Shown: piece by piece, positions 36,622-46,899 of the stretch
Numbering within the stretch: position 1 is the stretch's first letter
Layout of the letters: every line of letters begins with the position of its first letter
From: Symbiodinium natans
Taxonomy: Eukaryota > Sar > Dinophyceae > Suessiales > Symbiodiniaceae
NCBI GenBank assembly: GCA_905221605.1
Contig: CAJNDS010000048.1
Span: 67,501 to 117,500 of the forward strand
Direction of reading: 5' to 3'
DNA length: 50,000 nt
Notes under the pieces: generated by a model
Seen by the model: the letters and a program-made list of their open reading frames with translations, nothing else
Databases searched by the model: none
Told to the model about the DNA's origin: nothing
Translations under genes and position numbers: made by a program

Positions 36622-38735
36622 TCGGGCAGCTGCCACCACACCTCCGTTTCAATCTAGGATTCAGGATTCCTGGTTACGGTTTGGGGTTTAGGGTTTCTGG
36701 TTTAGGGTTTCTGGTTTAGGGTTTAGGCTTGTCATGCAACCCCCCGGCCCGGCCCCCCCTTCCCCAGGCAAGGCCAAGCTGACATGGGGCTTCAAGAGCT
36801 TAAATCGGAAGGTCATTTTGGGTGCCTGAACTTCCGTGTTGGGCATGCGTGTGGCGCGGATTCCGCTGGCAGTTCGGGGTTTATATTATGCGGGTTCAGA
36901 TCCAGGGCAAGACCCTGGGGGCAATGGGGTATGTAGGTGGTGAAGGAGCATGACCTGCGCGCGTTCGGTTCAGAAAAATAGCTGCAGCGCATGCAGCTCC
37001 CATGCATTCACCACGGTCAGACGCCGACAGCCCTCGGATCCTTTGCAGTCTGGGACCTCAGATGCCTGGGCACTTCTTGAGTGCCCTTGAGCTGACGCCA
37101 CAGCCCTTATGAAGCCCACATGTAACACAAGCCCATACCCGAAGCCCGGCAAATCACAAGTCCCTGAGCCCCGAAGTTCACATACCAGCACTCCCCAAAC
37201 CTCTGCTTGCGCTGGCAATGCATCTCGCTTCGCCTGCCGGATGTCACTTGCGCTCTCGTCCAGGACTGGCGAATCGCATGCGGCCTCCATGAATTCAGGT
37301 TTAGATGGGCTAAACCCTAAACCCTAAACCCTAAACCCTCAACCCTAACCCCAAAGAGGGGTTTGAGGCTTTAGAACCAGTCCTGTCCTCTTCTGCAGTG
37401 CTGCACGCTCAGAAACAAAGTTTCAGGGGCTTCACGTAGCATCTACGGAGAGCCTTACTTGGAAGTCTAAATGGGACCTTTGCTTTCTGCTGGGTTCTTG
37501 TACAGTCCAGCGAGATTTTGTTGGAAGCCGAGAGGGCGCCAGACATAGTAACAACATGGCCACTCGGGTTGGAGTCGCCCTGACTCTGGACCCCCCCCCC
37601 CCGCCCCCCCAAAGCCCAAACCCGTTGCTACAGGCGACCCTGAGGCAGGGCGTGCTCGGACATGAGCACAGACACTGCCGAGGTCCGTGTCCAGCTTGTG
37701 AGGTTGAGAGTCTTGTTGGGTTTCTGGGGTTGGAGTTTGCAAGTTAAGGTTCAGGAGCTTGGGCTGTCAGTGGTACTTGAATAAAGGGGACTAGGGATTC
37801 TTCAATCCCCAGTATGTACCCCCACGAACGCTAAAGACTGCAGCCAAGAAAAGCGGCATTTGAGGGTCCAAGGCTGTAGGAGGGATCAGGGTTCAGGGTT
37901 TAGGGTTTAGTGCCACGGCGCACATGAAGTGGTCGTGGGTCGCACGCACCGTCACCGTACCGTGGAACCCGCCCGCAACGACCAGAGTCAAACCTTTTCC
38001 TGGTTTAGACTCGTCTAGCCGGTCTACCCCCCAACCCCCCTATCAAGGGGGCTTCCTCGAAGAACCGCCAACAGCCTCTTCGGAGGGTGGGGGGCCTGGT
38101 GGGCAACCCTGATGCGGCAACTCGTACTAACCACTCTGCACTGGCAGTGGTTAGCGGGCAGCCCTGGCAGAGGGTATGGAAATTCTGTGGCCGGGGAACT
38201 TTCTCAATGTTGGAGAGGGCAACCTAGAGGGGGCAACCCTGGCGAGTGCACAACCCTGACAGGGCTATCCTGGCGGGCGCAGGGCAACCCTTGCGGGGCA
38301 ACTTATTGGTGGGTGTGTGCGTGACGTGAGTGAGATGAATATTCCTCACGCTAACTCCACCTTTGTCGCCTATGCAGACGCATGGGAAGAGATTTTGGGT
38401 CTACATATTCTCTTCACGGCTTGCCGGGGCAACCCTGAAGGAGTTACCGCGCGGTTAGCTACTTAATAAAGCCATATGAATCTTTTTGGGGGCAACCTGG
38501 CCGGGCGAAAAAAGAGCAGGGTTTAGGGTTGAGGGGGTCGAGGGCAAGATTTAATAATGCTACATGGTCAGATCTTGGATATGGTACGTCCTTGAGGCTC
38601 ATTAGGGTCAAGCCGGGGCGATTGGGTTCAGTGTTCTCACATCATGCCTGCCTCGGTGCGACATGAAAATACAGTCTCCGGTACGGTAGTGCAACTCGTG
38701 TTGAAATGGCCATGAAGCCCTAAAACTCTGAAGGC
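36622..38735. other. Long stretch without a firm gene
   Basis: Contains small telomere-like blocks (36680-36727, 37310-37352, 37880-37912) and a C run at 37590-37609. From 38050 to 38500 GGGGCAACCCTGG-like units recur loosely (GGGCAACCCTGATG, GGGCAACCCTGGCG, GGGGCAACCCTGAAG). No convincing coding sequence is seen. Confidence 0.45.
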
Positions 38736-38806
38736 CCCAAACCCTAAACCCTAAACCCCATACCCTATAAACCCCTAGCCCTAAACCCTAAACCCGAAAC
38801 CCTTTC
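38736..38806. repeat. CCCTAAA telomere-like block
   Basis: Imperfect units interrupted by TACCCTATAAACCCCTAG. Confidence 0.8.
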
Positions 38807-38811
38807 CGCAG

Positions 38812-38929
38812 GAAGACCCAGGGCTTCGACAACCCGTCACACCTCCGGAGCAAGAGGATGGTCCTTGCATGTGCCCAGCGAAGGGCTTCCAGGGCCCTAA
38901 AGGTCCATGGCACGGATAAAGACTTCTAG
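38812..38929 (+). CDS. Possible terminal exon, function unknown
   Basis: Follows the candidate acceptor TTTCCGCAG. 38 codons end in TAG, with protein-like segments (KTQGFDNPSHLRSKRMVLAC, then a basic part). The upstream telomere-like block would be intronic. No family is recognised. Confidence 0.4.
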
Positions 38930-39119
38930 GCCCTAAAGTCTAAAGAGACGATTGTGTATGCACATATTGTATTCTATATATATATACACATATGAACATA
39001 TGGTACCCCACTCCATGGATCCATACTTTTCCTTTGCTTTTCTTCTTCTGTAGGTGTCGAGCTCGGCAAGACGAGGGCCGCAGGGTTAAGGGCTTCTCGT
39101 GAGGTCCCAATGTTTGTCC

Positions 39120-39680
39120 TCTCATGATATGAAAATTTCAGAGTTTCAAACTGATTTTTTTGGGCCCAAAAACCGAAGATTGAAGAATTGAAGATCCCTC
39201 GGAAAGTTTTTCCCAGGATCTTCGATTTGGGACCCGAATATTGCAAAATTTCTGCAAAATTCAAAGTTGAGATTTTGGGGCCCTAAAACCGAGGTTGAAG
39301 AATTGAATAGAATCTTCAGTTTAAGGAGGGGAAAATTTCAAGCTTGAGTTTTTTTGTGAGATTTTCAAATCTTCGGGTCCCCAAATCGAAGATCCTGTGA
39401 AAACTTTTCTGAGGGATCTTCAATTCTTCAATCTTCGGTTTTGGGGCCCAGCAAATTCTACTTAGATTGTTTTTAGTTTTCGGGTCACAAAATCGAAGAT
39501 CCTGGGAATGCTGAGAAATCTTCAATTCTTCAATCTTCGGTTTAGGGCCCAAAAAGTTCTACTTTGAAATTTTCGGGTCCCCAAATCGAAGACCTTGGGA
39601 AACTTTTCTGAGGGATCTTCAATTCTTCAATCTTTGATTTTCGGGCCCAAAAACGTCAAATTTGAAGGATTTTCCACAAT
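39120..39680. repeat. Array of inverted and direct repeats of about 100 bp
   Basis: The segment GGATCTTCAATTCTTCAATC with TTCGGTTTT recurs at about 39414, 39510 and 39612, each followed by GGGCCCA and later AAATCGAAGATCCTGGG. The inverse (ACCGAAGATTGAAGAATTGA) appears at 39170 and, partly, at 39288. Opposite copies could fold into long hairpins. Confidence 0.75.
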
Positions 39681-39889
39681 GGGTTTAGTTTGCAAGAGTT
39701 TTTTCGAATTCTTCAGAATTCTTAAGTATCATTCCTGAAATACAAATCTTAGGAAACTTAATTAATCCTCTCATGAGCGTCTGGTGAAATAGCACCCGCA
39801 CGAAAAAGTTTGAACGCCCCCCTCCCTCCCCCTCCTCTCCGCTCCGCTCCGCTGCGCTTTCTGGATAGTTTTTAAGGGCTTGCTCAAGG

Positions 39890-40560
39890 CTTATCAATTC
39901 CTTATGGGTTAAGGAAGTAGGGTTTGAAAGAGAAGGCCCGAAACTCTATAGGGTTTAAGGCTTTAGTGCCTAAGCCTTAAAGCCTATAGGGTTTAGGCTT
40001 AAACCTCAAACCGTAAACCTTTTAACATAGGGTTTCAAGGTTAGGCAATTCAATTTCAGTCCTTAACCTTTTTAAACTCTATCGTGAGGGATTTAAGATT
40101 TAGGCATTCAAGCCTCAGCCGGCAATTAGACCTACATCCTCAACCTTAAAGCCCGAGGTTTAAGGGGGTTAAGGTTTGAAGGTTTAGGGTTTCAGATTTG
40201 AGCATTCAAACCTAAGGCCATAGAGTTTAGTTCTTAAGGGTTTAAGGCTTAGGCATTTACACCTTGACCCTAAACCGTTTAGGTTCAGAACCCGAAACCC
40301 AATTGGGCTCTAAAAGGTTCAAAGGTTTTAAGCCTATGGCGCTGAAGGTATAGTTGCCTAGACCCTAGGTTTTTGAAACCATGAAGCCCTATAGGGTTTA
40401 GGGGTTTAGGGCTTTTCAGGGTGTATCTCTAAAACCCTCACGGGATCAGCCCGCCTCTAGGGTGTAGATCCTACAGGGTTATAGATTTAGGGTTTAAGAT
40501 TCAAGAGTTGCCTGTAGGATTAGAGCGTTACAACCCTGAAGAGCTTGGGGCATAACCCCC
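39890..40560. repeat. Decayed telomere-like region
   Basis: AT-rich sequence made of diverged AAACCCTATAGGGTTTAGG, TTTAAGGCTTAGG and AAACCTTAAAGCC pieces in both orientations. It looks like old telomere-like or inverted-element sequence that has mutated. No gene is seen. Confidence 0.6.
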
Positions 40561-40804
40561 TAAACCTTAAATCCCATGGGGATATGCCTGTGTTTGTAGG
40601 GCTTGCCTCCTGTGGAAGTGCAAAGAGAGCACAAGTAAGTACTCACATCATGTATGTATATAGGGTATGTATATTGTAAATCAAATACAGACAGTGGAGG
40701 AGGAAGGATGGCAAGCCTCGAACCATAAGACTGGGAAGTATTCGAGTGAGGGTGATGCGAACAGTCATGTGCAGCGGTAACTGTGGGGGACGTGAGAATA
40801 CCTA

Positions 40805-41245
40805 CCATTTCCCGGCATATCCGGCATTCCCACGATGACCCACCCCACCATTCCCACCAAACTTACCCATTACCCGCCATTACCCACCATTTCCTACCAT
40901 TACCCACCACTACCCACCATTACCCACCATTTCCCACCATTACCCACCACTACCCACCATTACCCACCATTTCCACCATTACCCACTGTTCTTACCATTA
41001 CCCGCCGTTGCCTACCATCGCCCACCATTATCCACATGTCCACCATTACCCCGCCATCGCCCACCATTAATCGCCATTCCCACACCCACCCACATGCCCT
41101 TGTCACTCCCTGCCCACATTTCCACCCTTACCCACCAGCACCCACCAATACCCAGCAATACTCATACCCACACCCACCAGAAGCCGCCCGTTCCCACCAT
41201 TATCCACCATCATCCACCATTCTCGCCATTCCCACCAGTAAGGCC
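40805..41245. repeat. CCCACCATTA minisatellite
   Basis: Roughly forty units around 10 bp (CCCACCATTA, CCCACCATTT, CCCACCACTA), increasingly degenerate to the right. His/Pro/Tyr/Thr frames over it are artefacts. Confidence 0.93.
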
Positions 41246-42276
41246 AAATTGGAGAGGGGGGGGGGGGGCGTCAACATGAAGAGGAGGGGGGGCGGGTCAA
41301 AAGAAAGACTTAGAGAGAATGACAAAAAAGTTGATGCACTTTGTTCAATAGGGGGCCAAAGATAACTTAACGACGCCCAACCCGGAGTACGGTTCAAGTA
41401 GCCCTGAAAGCCTTATTTGGGCCTTTTGCGGGGTTAGGGGTGGTTGATTAAGGTGGGGGTACCATGAACGCTTAGGCTGGAGTTGCTTTTCTTCATGGTT
41501 TGAGACTGCAGCACCGATCATACATGGATAGCGCGGGGCAGCAGGTTATAGCAGATTCGAGCAACTCACTCAGGATGTGGGGGTAGATAGCCTGTCGCCA
41601 GCGTTTCCGCCCGAAGCTCGAGCGTTGCATTGAGGCTCACCTGCATGAACCGAACTGTTCAACCACCTCAAGCCGCAAAACCAACAGCACTCCTACACTC
41701 TAAACCCTGAAACAAGGAGGCGCCGGCCAGTGGCGCAGGCCAGGAGGTCTTTCTCATGCCCTGTGGTTGGTGGTGGGTAACGTCACACAGTCTAGCCCTA
41801 AACCCTAAACCCCGAAACCTTAAACCCTAAACCCTTATGGTTTTCTGGGTCGAAGGTGAAGGTGAGACTGTGGAAGGCCAGGCCGAGAAAGATGCCGAGG
41901 AGCCGGATTGAGGGTTTCAGGGTTTAGGGTTTAGGGTTCGTGTTTAGGGTTTAGGGTCTGCTGCAGGGTTGCTGGTGGTGTTGTTCGCTGTCAGCTCTGA
42001 AGTCGTAGGACCACGCCGCGTCAGCAAGTAAAAAGTATACATCGTGAGCTGGCACCCCCTAAACTCAGTGACAGATAACAGACGAGATGGCCCTCCAGAC
42101 AAGAAGCAGAGACCAGAGGGTCCTCGGACGTCGTAGTCATAGCTAGCTATAGTCGTAGTAGTGGCAGGCGTCGTCCTTGTCGCAAATGTCGCAAACTCAA
42201 GAGAAGTTCACCAGTTCACCACATCAGGGCATTGTCGGGTTTGGAGCGTTGTGATGTTTGGGTTTGGGGGGCTCAG
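41246..42276. other. Stretch without a recognisable gene
   Basis: Begins with a G13 run (41257-41269) and holds opposed telomere-like blocks at 41792-41838 and 41910-41962. Otherwise nothing is recognised. Confidence 0.45.
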
Positions 42277-42334
42277 ATGGTCGCCGGAGGACTCTGATGA
42301 CGCTTGGGGAGACTGGACGAAGAAAGGCTGCCAG
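42277..42334 (+). CDS. Possible exon with WGDWTK motif
   Basis: Follows the candidate acceptor GGCTCAG. The frame reads WSPEDSDDAWGDWTKKG. The motif D-x-W-G-D-W-T-K recurs in the next exon candidate at 42591 in a different exon frame, which supports real coding. Acidic segments with repeated Trp-Gly motifs occur in dinoflagellate proteins, but I cannot name this one. Confidence 0.45.
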
Positions 42335-42590
42335 GGCTGTGAGGATCACCTTGTTCCCCGAAAACCCCATCTATCCGTCCAAGCTGCTGTTCAACGCGAC
42401 AGGCTTAGCCAACGCGCAAAGCAACCTGATGCCAAAAGCCCTGAAGCACTGACCTACACTTGAGAACCTCACCTGTACAGGGTTGGTTTGAACATTCTAG
42501 TTCGTTTTTGTGCCCTTATTCCCCTATATAATCCTTCCAAAGCCATTAGCGATTTGATTTGTATAGGTCCTAAACGTCATTTCCAGAGCA
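42335..42590. other. Presumed intron between the two WGDWTK exons
   Basis: Lies between the exon candidates. It contains a pyrimidine-rich part and CCCCTATATAATCC near 42524, similar to motifs in the short elements. It ends CCAGAGCAG. Confidence 0.3.
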
Positions 42591-42663
42591 GGTAAGGAGG
42601 AGGAGAAGGAAGAAGACGATGAAGAAGACGGGTGGGGTGATTGGACCAAAGCAGGCTCAGCGG
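42591..42663 (+). CDS. Possible exon with acidic run and WGDWTK motif
   Basis: 24 codons after CCAGAGCAG: a Glu/Asp-rich run, then DGWGDWTKAGSA, ending near a candidate donor GCGG|GTAACA. It repeats the motif of 42277-42334, as expected for exon duplication within one gene. Confidence 0.45.
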
Positions 42664-42696
42664 GTAACATAGGGGGTCGGCATTTTCTAGTAGTAT

Positions 42697-42760
42697 GACC
42701 TTATGGTCCTATATAACTCTACTATAAAAATCCCCAACACCCTAATGAATGAAATATTTG
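42697..42760. mobile_element. Repeated element F6, copy 3
   Basis: TTATGGTCCTATATAACTCTAC and CCCCAACACCCTAATGAA match the F6 copies at 20730 and 24645. Confidence 0.45.
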
Positions 42761-43454
42761 GGCCCCAAGAGGAAAGTGCTCCATAGCAGGGCCTTGATGA
42801 TGGAGTGTTGACGCCTTGCCAAAACCAGTAGTCAAGCAACTCTACGAGACGTTCTCCGTACCGAGGGTATGAGGCAAGTACTAGTACACTTATGTGGGTA
42901 TGGGTAATCAAGGATCCTTATGGCTTTAGGGGCTGCAGGCGGCAGGATCCAATTCAGCACCGCAGCCCCAGGGGTCAATCCCCAGGACGCTGGCCCTTGC
43001 TATGGCATTGAGAGAATACGTCTCCCAGGGTGCAAGGTTATAGTAAGGGTTCATGTTTTCAATAAAAGGAAGGGTTTATGCGAACGAAGCTATCATGGAT
43101 CTATCAAACAGGGATATTGGGGCTTGGAGGCTGCCAAGGGAATCCTGGCCTTGCCCTAAGAAGGGTGCCTTTTTGCAGGGGAGGGGGGGGGATTTGGGGT
43201 TTAGGGTTTATGGTTTAGGGTTTAGGATGTCTCAATGAGTGGGCGCACTGGTGCTGAAAGCACCCAGGCGACCGCCCCACGGGCTTGGGGTTCCTTTGAA
43301 CTCTGAGCGTGCTTTGGTTATTTATCTCTTTTCTAATGGTTGGGTCCAGAAGCTCGGCATCGATGCAGATCAATTACCCTGAAGTTCGCATCCCCTTGGC
43401 GTTGCAAGGGATGATGTCCATCATTCGAGGGCTGGGAGGGCCAAAAAGTCAGAG
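42761..43454. other. Stretch without a recognisable gene
   Basis: A short TTTAGGG block at 43193-43228. Open frames are not recognisable. Confidence 0.4.
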
Positions 43455-43795
43455 GTTTGAGATTGGGGTTGGCTGCCGCCTTCGCTCTTAGCGATGCTGC
43501 ATCCTGGTTGGGGATTTGGAAAACTTGCTTGGAAGGGCCTGAAGTGAGAGGTTTTGGATGGGGAGTTGTTGTCGCCTTCGCCTTGCTGATGCTACATCTG
43601 GAAGGCCTTGTTTGGGAGGTGGGAGGCGTGGTGGCCTTGTGATGCTTTCTGGGAGGGCGACAAAGTAAGAGGTTTGGGATTGGGGCTGGCTGCCGCCTTC
43701 GCCCTTGGCGATGCTGCATCCTGGTTGGGGATCTGGATCACTTGCTTGGAAGGGCCTGAAGTCAGATGTTTGGGATGGGGGCTGCTTTCAGGCAG
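43455..43795. repeat. Tandem repeat of about 100-225 bp units
   Basis: GGCTGCCGCCTTCGC.CTT.GC, GATGCTGCATCCTGGTTGGG and GAT.TGG, then ACTTGCTTGGAAGGGCCTGA, occur at about 43471 and 43688. A shorter, diverged unit lies between. Frames on both strands repeat in step with the units. Confidence 0.85.
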
Positions 43796-44042
43796 GGCCG
43801 GCAAGCGTGAACAAATGCAAGAAAAGCCTCGGCCGCCTGCCTGAACCGGTTCTGGGCGCCTCGGGTCCACAAGAAACGACCACGGCCGGAGGTGCCCTTT
43901 CGGGAGACCTCCCAAAACGAGGTTGCCATGTTTTGCCCGAAGGTTTGGGGTATCTCATTCTAGGGCGACCTGAGGGGTTCAGCGACTTGCCGGGTCCACC
44001 GCGCAGCACGCAGCTGCCTGCGGGACTGGAGCTCCGTCCCGC

Positions 44043-44262
44043 CGGTTTAGGGTTTAGGGTTTTGGGTTTTGGGTTTAGGGTTAGGGGGGGAGGGGGAGGG
44101 GGGGGCGGGGGGTGGGGCGGGGGCTGGGGGCTGGGGGCTCTGGGCCTTAACCCTAAACCCTGACCCTAAGCCCTAAACCCTAAGCCCTAAGCCCTAAGCC
44201 CTAAGCCCTAAGCCCTAAGCCCTACTAACTACTAAGCCCTAAGCCCTAAACCCTGACCATCC
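44043..44262. repeat. Telomere-like blocks around a G-rich tract
   Basis: GGGTTTA units (44043-44086), a G-rich tract (44084-44140), then CCCTAAG units (44146-44262) of which six or more are the CCCTAAG variant. Orientation flips across the G tract. Confidence 0.85.
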
Positions 44263-44275
44263 CGAACCCCCTCAG

Positions 44276-44376
44276 TGAGAAAAGGCATGAAGGACGGCAA
44301 AGCCTCAAAGAAGAAGGAAAAGATCGTCAACCCGTTTACGCTGCTGCTCCAGAAGGGCACCTGGGACTCCTTATGA
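44276..44376 (+). CDS. Possible terminal exon, Lys-rich
   Basis: After the candidate acceptor CCCCCTCAG, about 33 codons end in TGA, with a Lys-rich segment (MKDGKASKKKEKIVNPFTLL). A telomere-like block precedes it and an F1 half-element follows. No family is recognised. Confidence 0.4.
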
Positions 44377-44384
44377 TGGGGTTT

Positions 44385-44446
44385 GTAATACCCCCCACCC
44401 CATTATAACCCCTATGAAGGACTGCCAGCATAAGGGGGAGCATCCC
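44385..44446. mobile_element. Family F1 element, right half
   Basis: ACCCCATTATAACCCCTATG then AAGGACTGCCAGCATAAGGG ending GGGAGCATCCC. It matches the right half of other F1 copies. No left arm is seen. Confidence 0.55.
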
Positions 44447-45428
44447 AAAGGATATCACGTGTGAATGGCAGTCTGGCAGTTGCCGCAGATGTGTGTATGT
44501 GTGTGTAGTTTCGACTGAGGCTTCGCACCATACTGCAAGGATTTCTTTACGCCTTGAACAGGGGGCCATTTCCTAAAGTTGGCCCTGGCTCGTTTGCACT
44601 TGATGTTTGTGGCTGTCGACTTGCCAGCACACTAGAGACCTCAACACCCCTTATATAAGCAATCAACCTCAACTTACAACAAGGTCCCGTACATTGTTCG
44701 AAGTATGTTCCCTAATCAAGGGCATGGGAAGCTTAGCAGCCACGAGGCATTGGAGCATGTGATTCTGTGTTGTTGACAGGGTAGGTTTCTGCAGGAAGGC
44801 GTGTGAGAACAGTTATTCCAGCTATGTCTGCCAAACTCAGCTGGCAGTGCATCCCCATCTATGCCTGGGCCGAGGAAAGGGGAAAGGCAACGACAATGGC
44901 AACTCTGGCAGTTGTGACCCCAGCACATGTCAATGTCAATGTCAGACATCATTCGAGCTTTGGCTTCCCTGAAATGCAATATCCTCGTGTCCCTTAAATG
45001 GAACATCCTCGTGTCCACGTGCGGGAAGCAACCCTCATCTCGAGGCAACCTCAGCCCAGGGATTCACAAACTCGCGGATGTAGAGCGCAGAAGCAACATC
45101 CGCAATGGACAGACAGGAAACTTCCTGCGCAAGTCTTGGGGGGAGGGGGGGGGGGGGGGGGAGGGTTTTGAGTGATTCCCGAGCCGCTCCCAATTCCGGG
45201 GCACAAGTCCAACTGTTTAGGTCCCAACAGGCTTTCCAAACGTCAAGTTTCCAAGTGTGCTTCTGGATTCTCGGGACATGTGTTCAAGGCAGGTGTTGAG
45301 CTGAGGCATGTGAGGTGCAGGCTTTTGACTCTGTGCTGCTGTCTGCAACCTGCTGTTTCAGTGTTCGCCACGCCACAGTTGGGTTTCGTGCCACTTAACA
45401 TCACTTAACAGTCGTTGTACATAACGCC
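44447..45428. other. Upstream region of the zinc-finger gene
   Basis: No recognisable gene. A G-rich run lies at 45138-45164. CAG acceptors precede the ATG of the next gene (for example ACTTAACAG near 45410), compatible with spliced-leader addition, but none can be proved. Confidence 0.4.
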
Positions 45429-46228
45429 ATGGGGGATGAAGAGGAGGAGGAGTCAGAGGAGATGGAGATCACGTTGCGGTTCACCTTCCTTCAGTTCTCT
45501 GCTCCGCTTTCTGCGAGTGCCAGAATGCAACGCTCCTCCAGCGAACCCCGCTGCTTTGCACCGGTTCACAGTGCTCCTGTGCCATCGGCACCAGAACCGG
45601 CACTGGAACCTCCCAGTGGAGACCATCTGCAAAATCCCTTTCCCAGGAACTGCGGGAGCTTGGGCCATCCGCATTTGTGCTATCGACGATGTGTGCACTT
45701 CGCTCAAGGTGAATGCACAGCGGGACGGAGCTGTGAATTCTGCCACGGGCCCCATCCTCGCGAGCGCAAGCTCACCAGGGAGGACCGCCTGCTGCTGCGC
45801 TCGATCACCCTGCTCGATCTGCTGCGGGTGGCGTGGAGATTGCTCGAGGAGCACATCTGGGTTCGACTCGAAGAAGCCAGGCAGCGGGGCGAACAACCTG
45901 GCGGAAGTTCAGGGCTTCATGCGTAGGCTTGAAGATGCGGTCTTGTCCGATAGGTTCGAATCAAGAGTGCATTGAGTGGGTTGTCAGGCCGATCTTCGAC
46001 CTCTTAGCCGAGGAGCTGCAGTACGCTCGGCAAGCCCGGCAAGGACCACCAGGGGGTGCAAGCGCCGCAGAAGCGGTGGCAGAGGACGACCTTCTGCAGC
46101 TGCAGCGTAGCCTGCGTGCGACCACGATGAACTTCACATGCCTCCTGACCACAGTTGCCCGGAGATGTCGGCCTCAGATTCGAGATGGCTTGCTTCAGCT
46201 GCTGGACACTCTGAGAGAGAGCTCCTAG
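45429..46228 (+). CDS. CCCH zinc-finger protein gene, split over three frames
   Basis: The first frame (45429 to about 45880) begins with an acidic N-terminus and reaches a CCCH finger: C88-X7-C96-X5-C102-X3-H106, preceded by GSLGHPHLC. Dinoflagellates have many proteins with this GxxGHP...CCCH arrangement, generally presumed to bind RNA. A helical region follows (LLLRSITLLDLLRVAWRLLE). Coding signal then moves to a second frame (about 45885-45960, GFMRRLEDAVLSDRF) and a third (about 45970-46228, CIEWVVRPIFDLLAEEL to TAG), so the product would be about 260 residues. The two shifts may be very short introns, assembly indels or decay. The gene identity is fairly sure, but its integrity is not. 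Confidence 0.65.
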
Positions 46229-46899
46229 CTATCCCAGCGTCGTTGGCACGGCATTTAAGCCAGAGACGCAAGATTCTACAGTTTGTGAGCCTTTCGGGCG
46301 GCGGCGGGGTCAGCACGAACAAGGATGATGCCGATGCATAGCAAACCACAGTTCTACAATGGTGTGCCATTGTCTCAAGAGTCCGCCGCCCGTTGCTGGT
46401 AGCAGCACCCAGGCTTCGGCCAGTCTTTTGGCCAAGCCTCCGACCTGACTCCGCCTGATTAGTATCTAATTTCAGGGTTCAGGGTTTAGGGTTTAGGGTT
46501 TAGTGCTAACCCATGCTAACCCTAAGCTCCAAACCCTCATGCATTGAACGATATAACCAGTGTCGAGGTACTCCCAGAACTCAAGTGCAGTTTTCTTTGG
46601 GTATCTAGGTATCTATGATTTAGTTTCTGTCCCGCCTTTGCCCCATTTTGGCCGGCCCTGCTTTGGGCAGAGATTGTGCTTAGCCGCCTCGGTCTTTTGC
46701 GCCTTTTGCCCGGCTGTGATCGCTCTGTCCTTTCGAAAATGTGTCTTGGACGCGCCCTCGCGGACTCTTGGACGGCTTCGCCTGGCACGTACTCACTATA
46801 TCCCCCTTGGGAATCAGTTTTTAATTTTTGTTTGCATAAAACCCAAGAGGAAATTTAAAGGTTTTAGATTGGGGGCGCGGAGGGGGTTCGATTCCGCGC
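46229..46899. other. Stretch without a recognisable gene
   Basis: A TTTAGGG block at 46473-46505. GGTTCGATTCC at 46885-46895 resembles a tRNA T-arm, but no tRNA can be built around it. Confidence 0.45.

Noticed and set aside
40783-41365. His/Pro/Tyr/Thr-rich repeat protein
   Set aside because: The frames are direct translations of the CCCACCATTA minisatellite and exist in more than one phase.
46885-46895. GGTTCGATTCC, a perfect tRNA B-box-like sequence
   Set aside because: The T-stem does not pair, there is no A box at a plausible distance, and a related segment recurs as part of the satellite at about 47145. It is not a tRNA gene. A tRNA-derived origin of the satellite stays possible.
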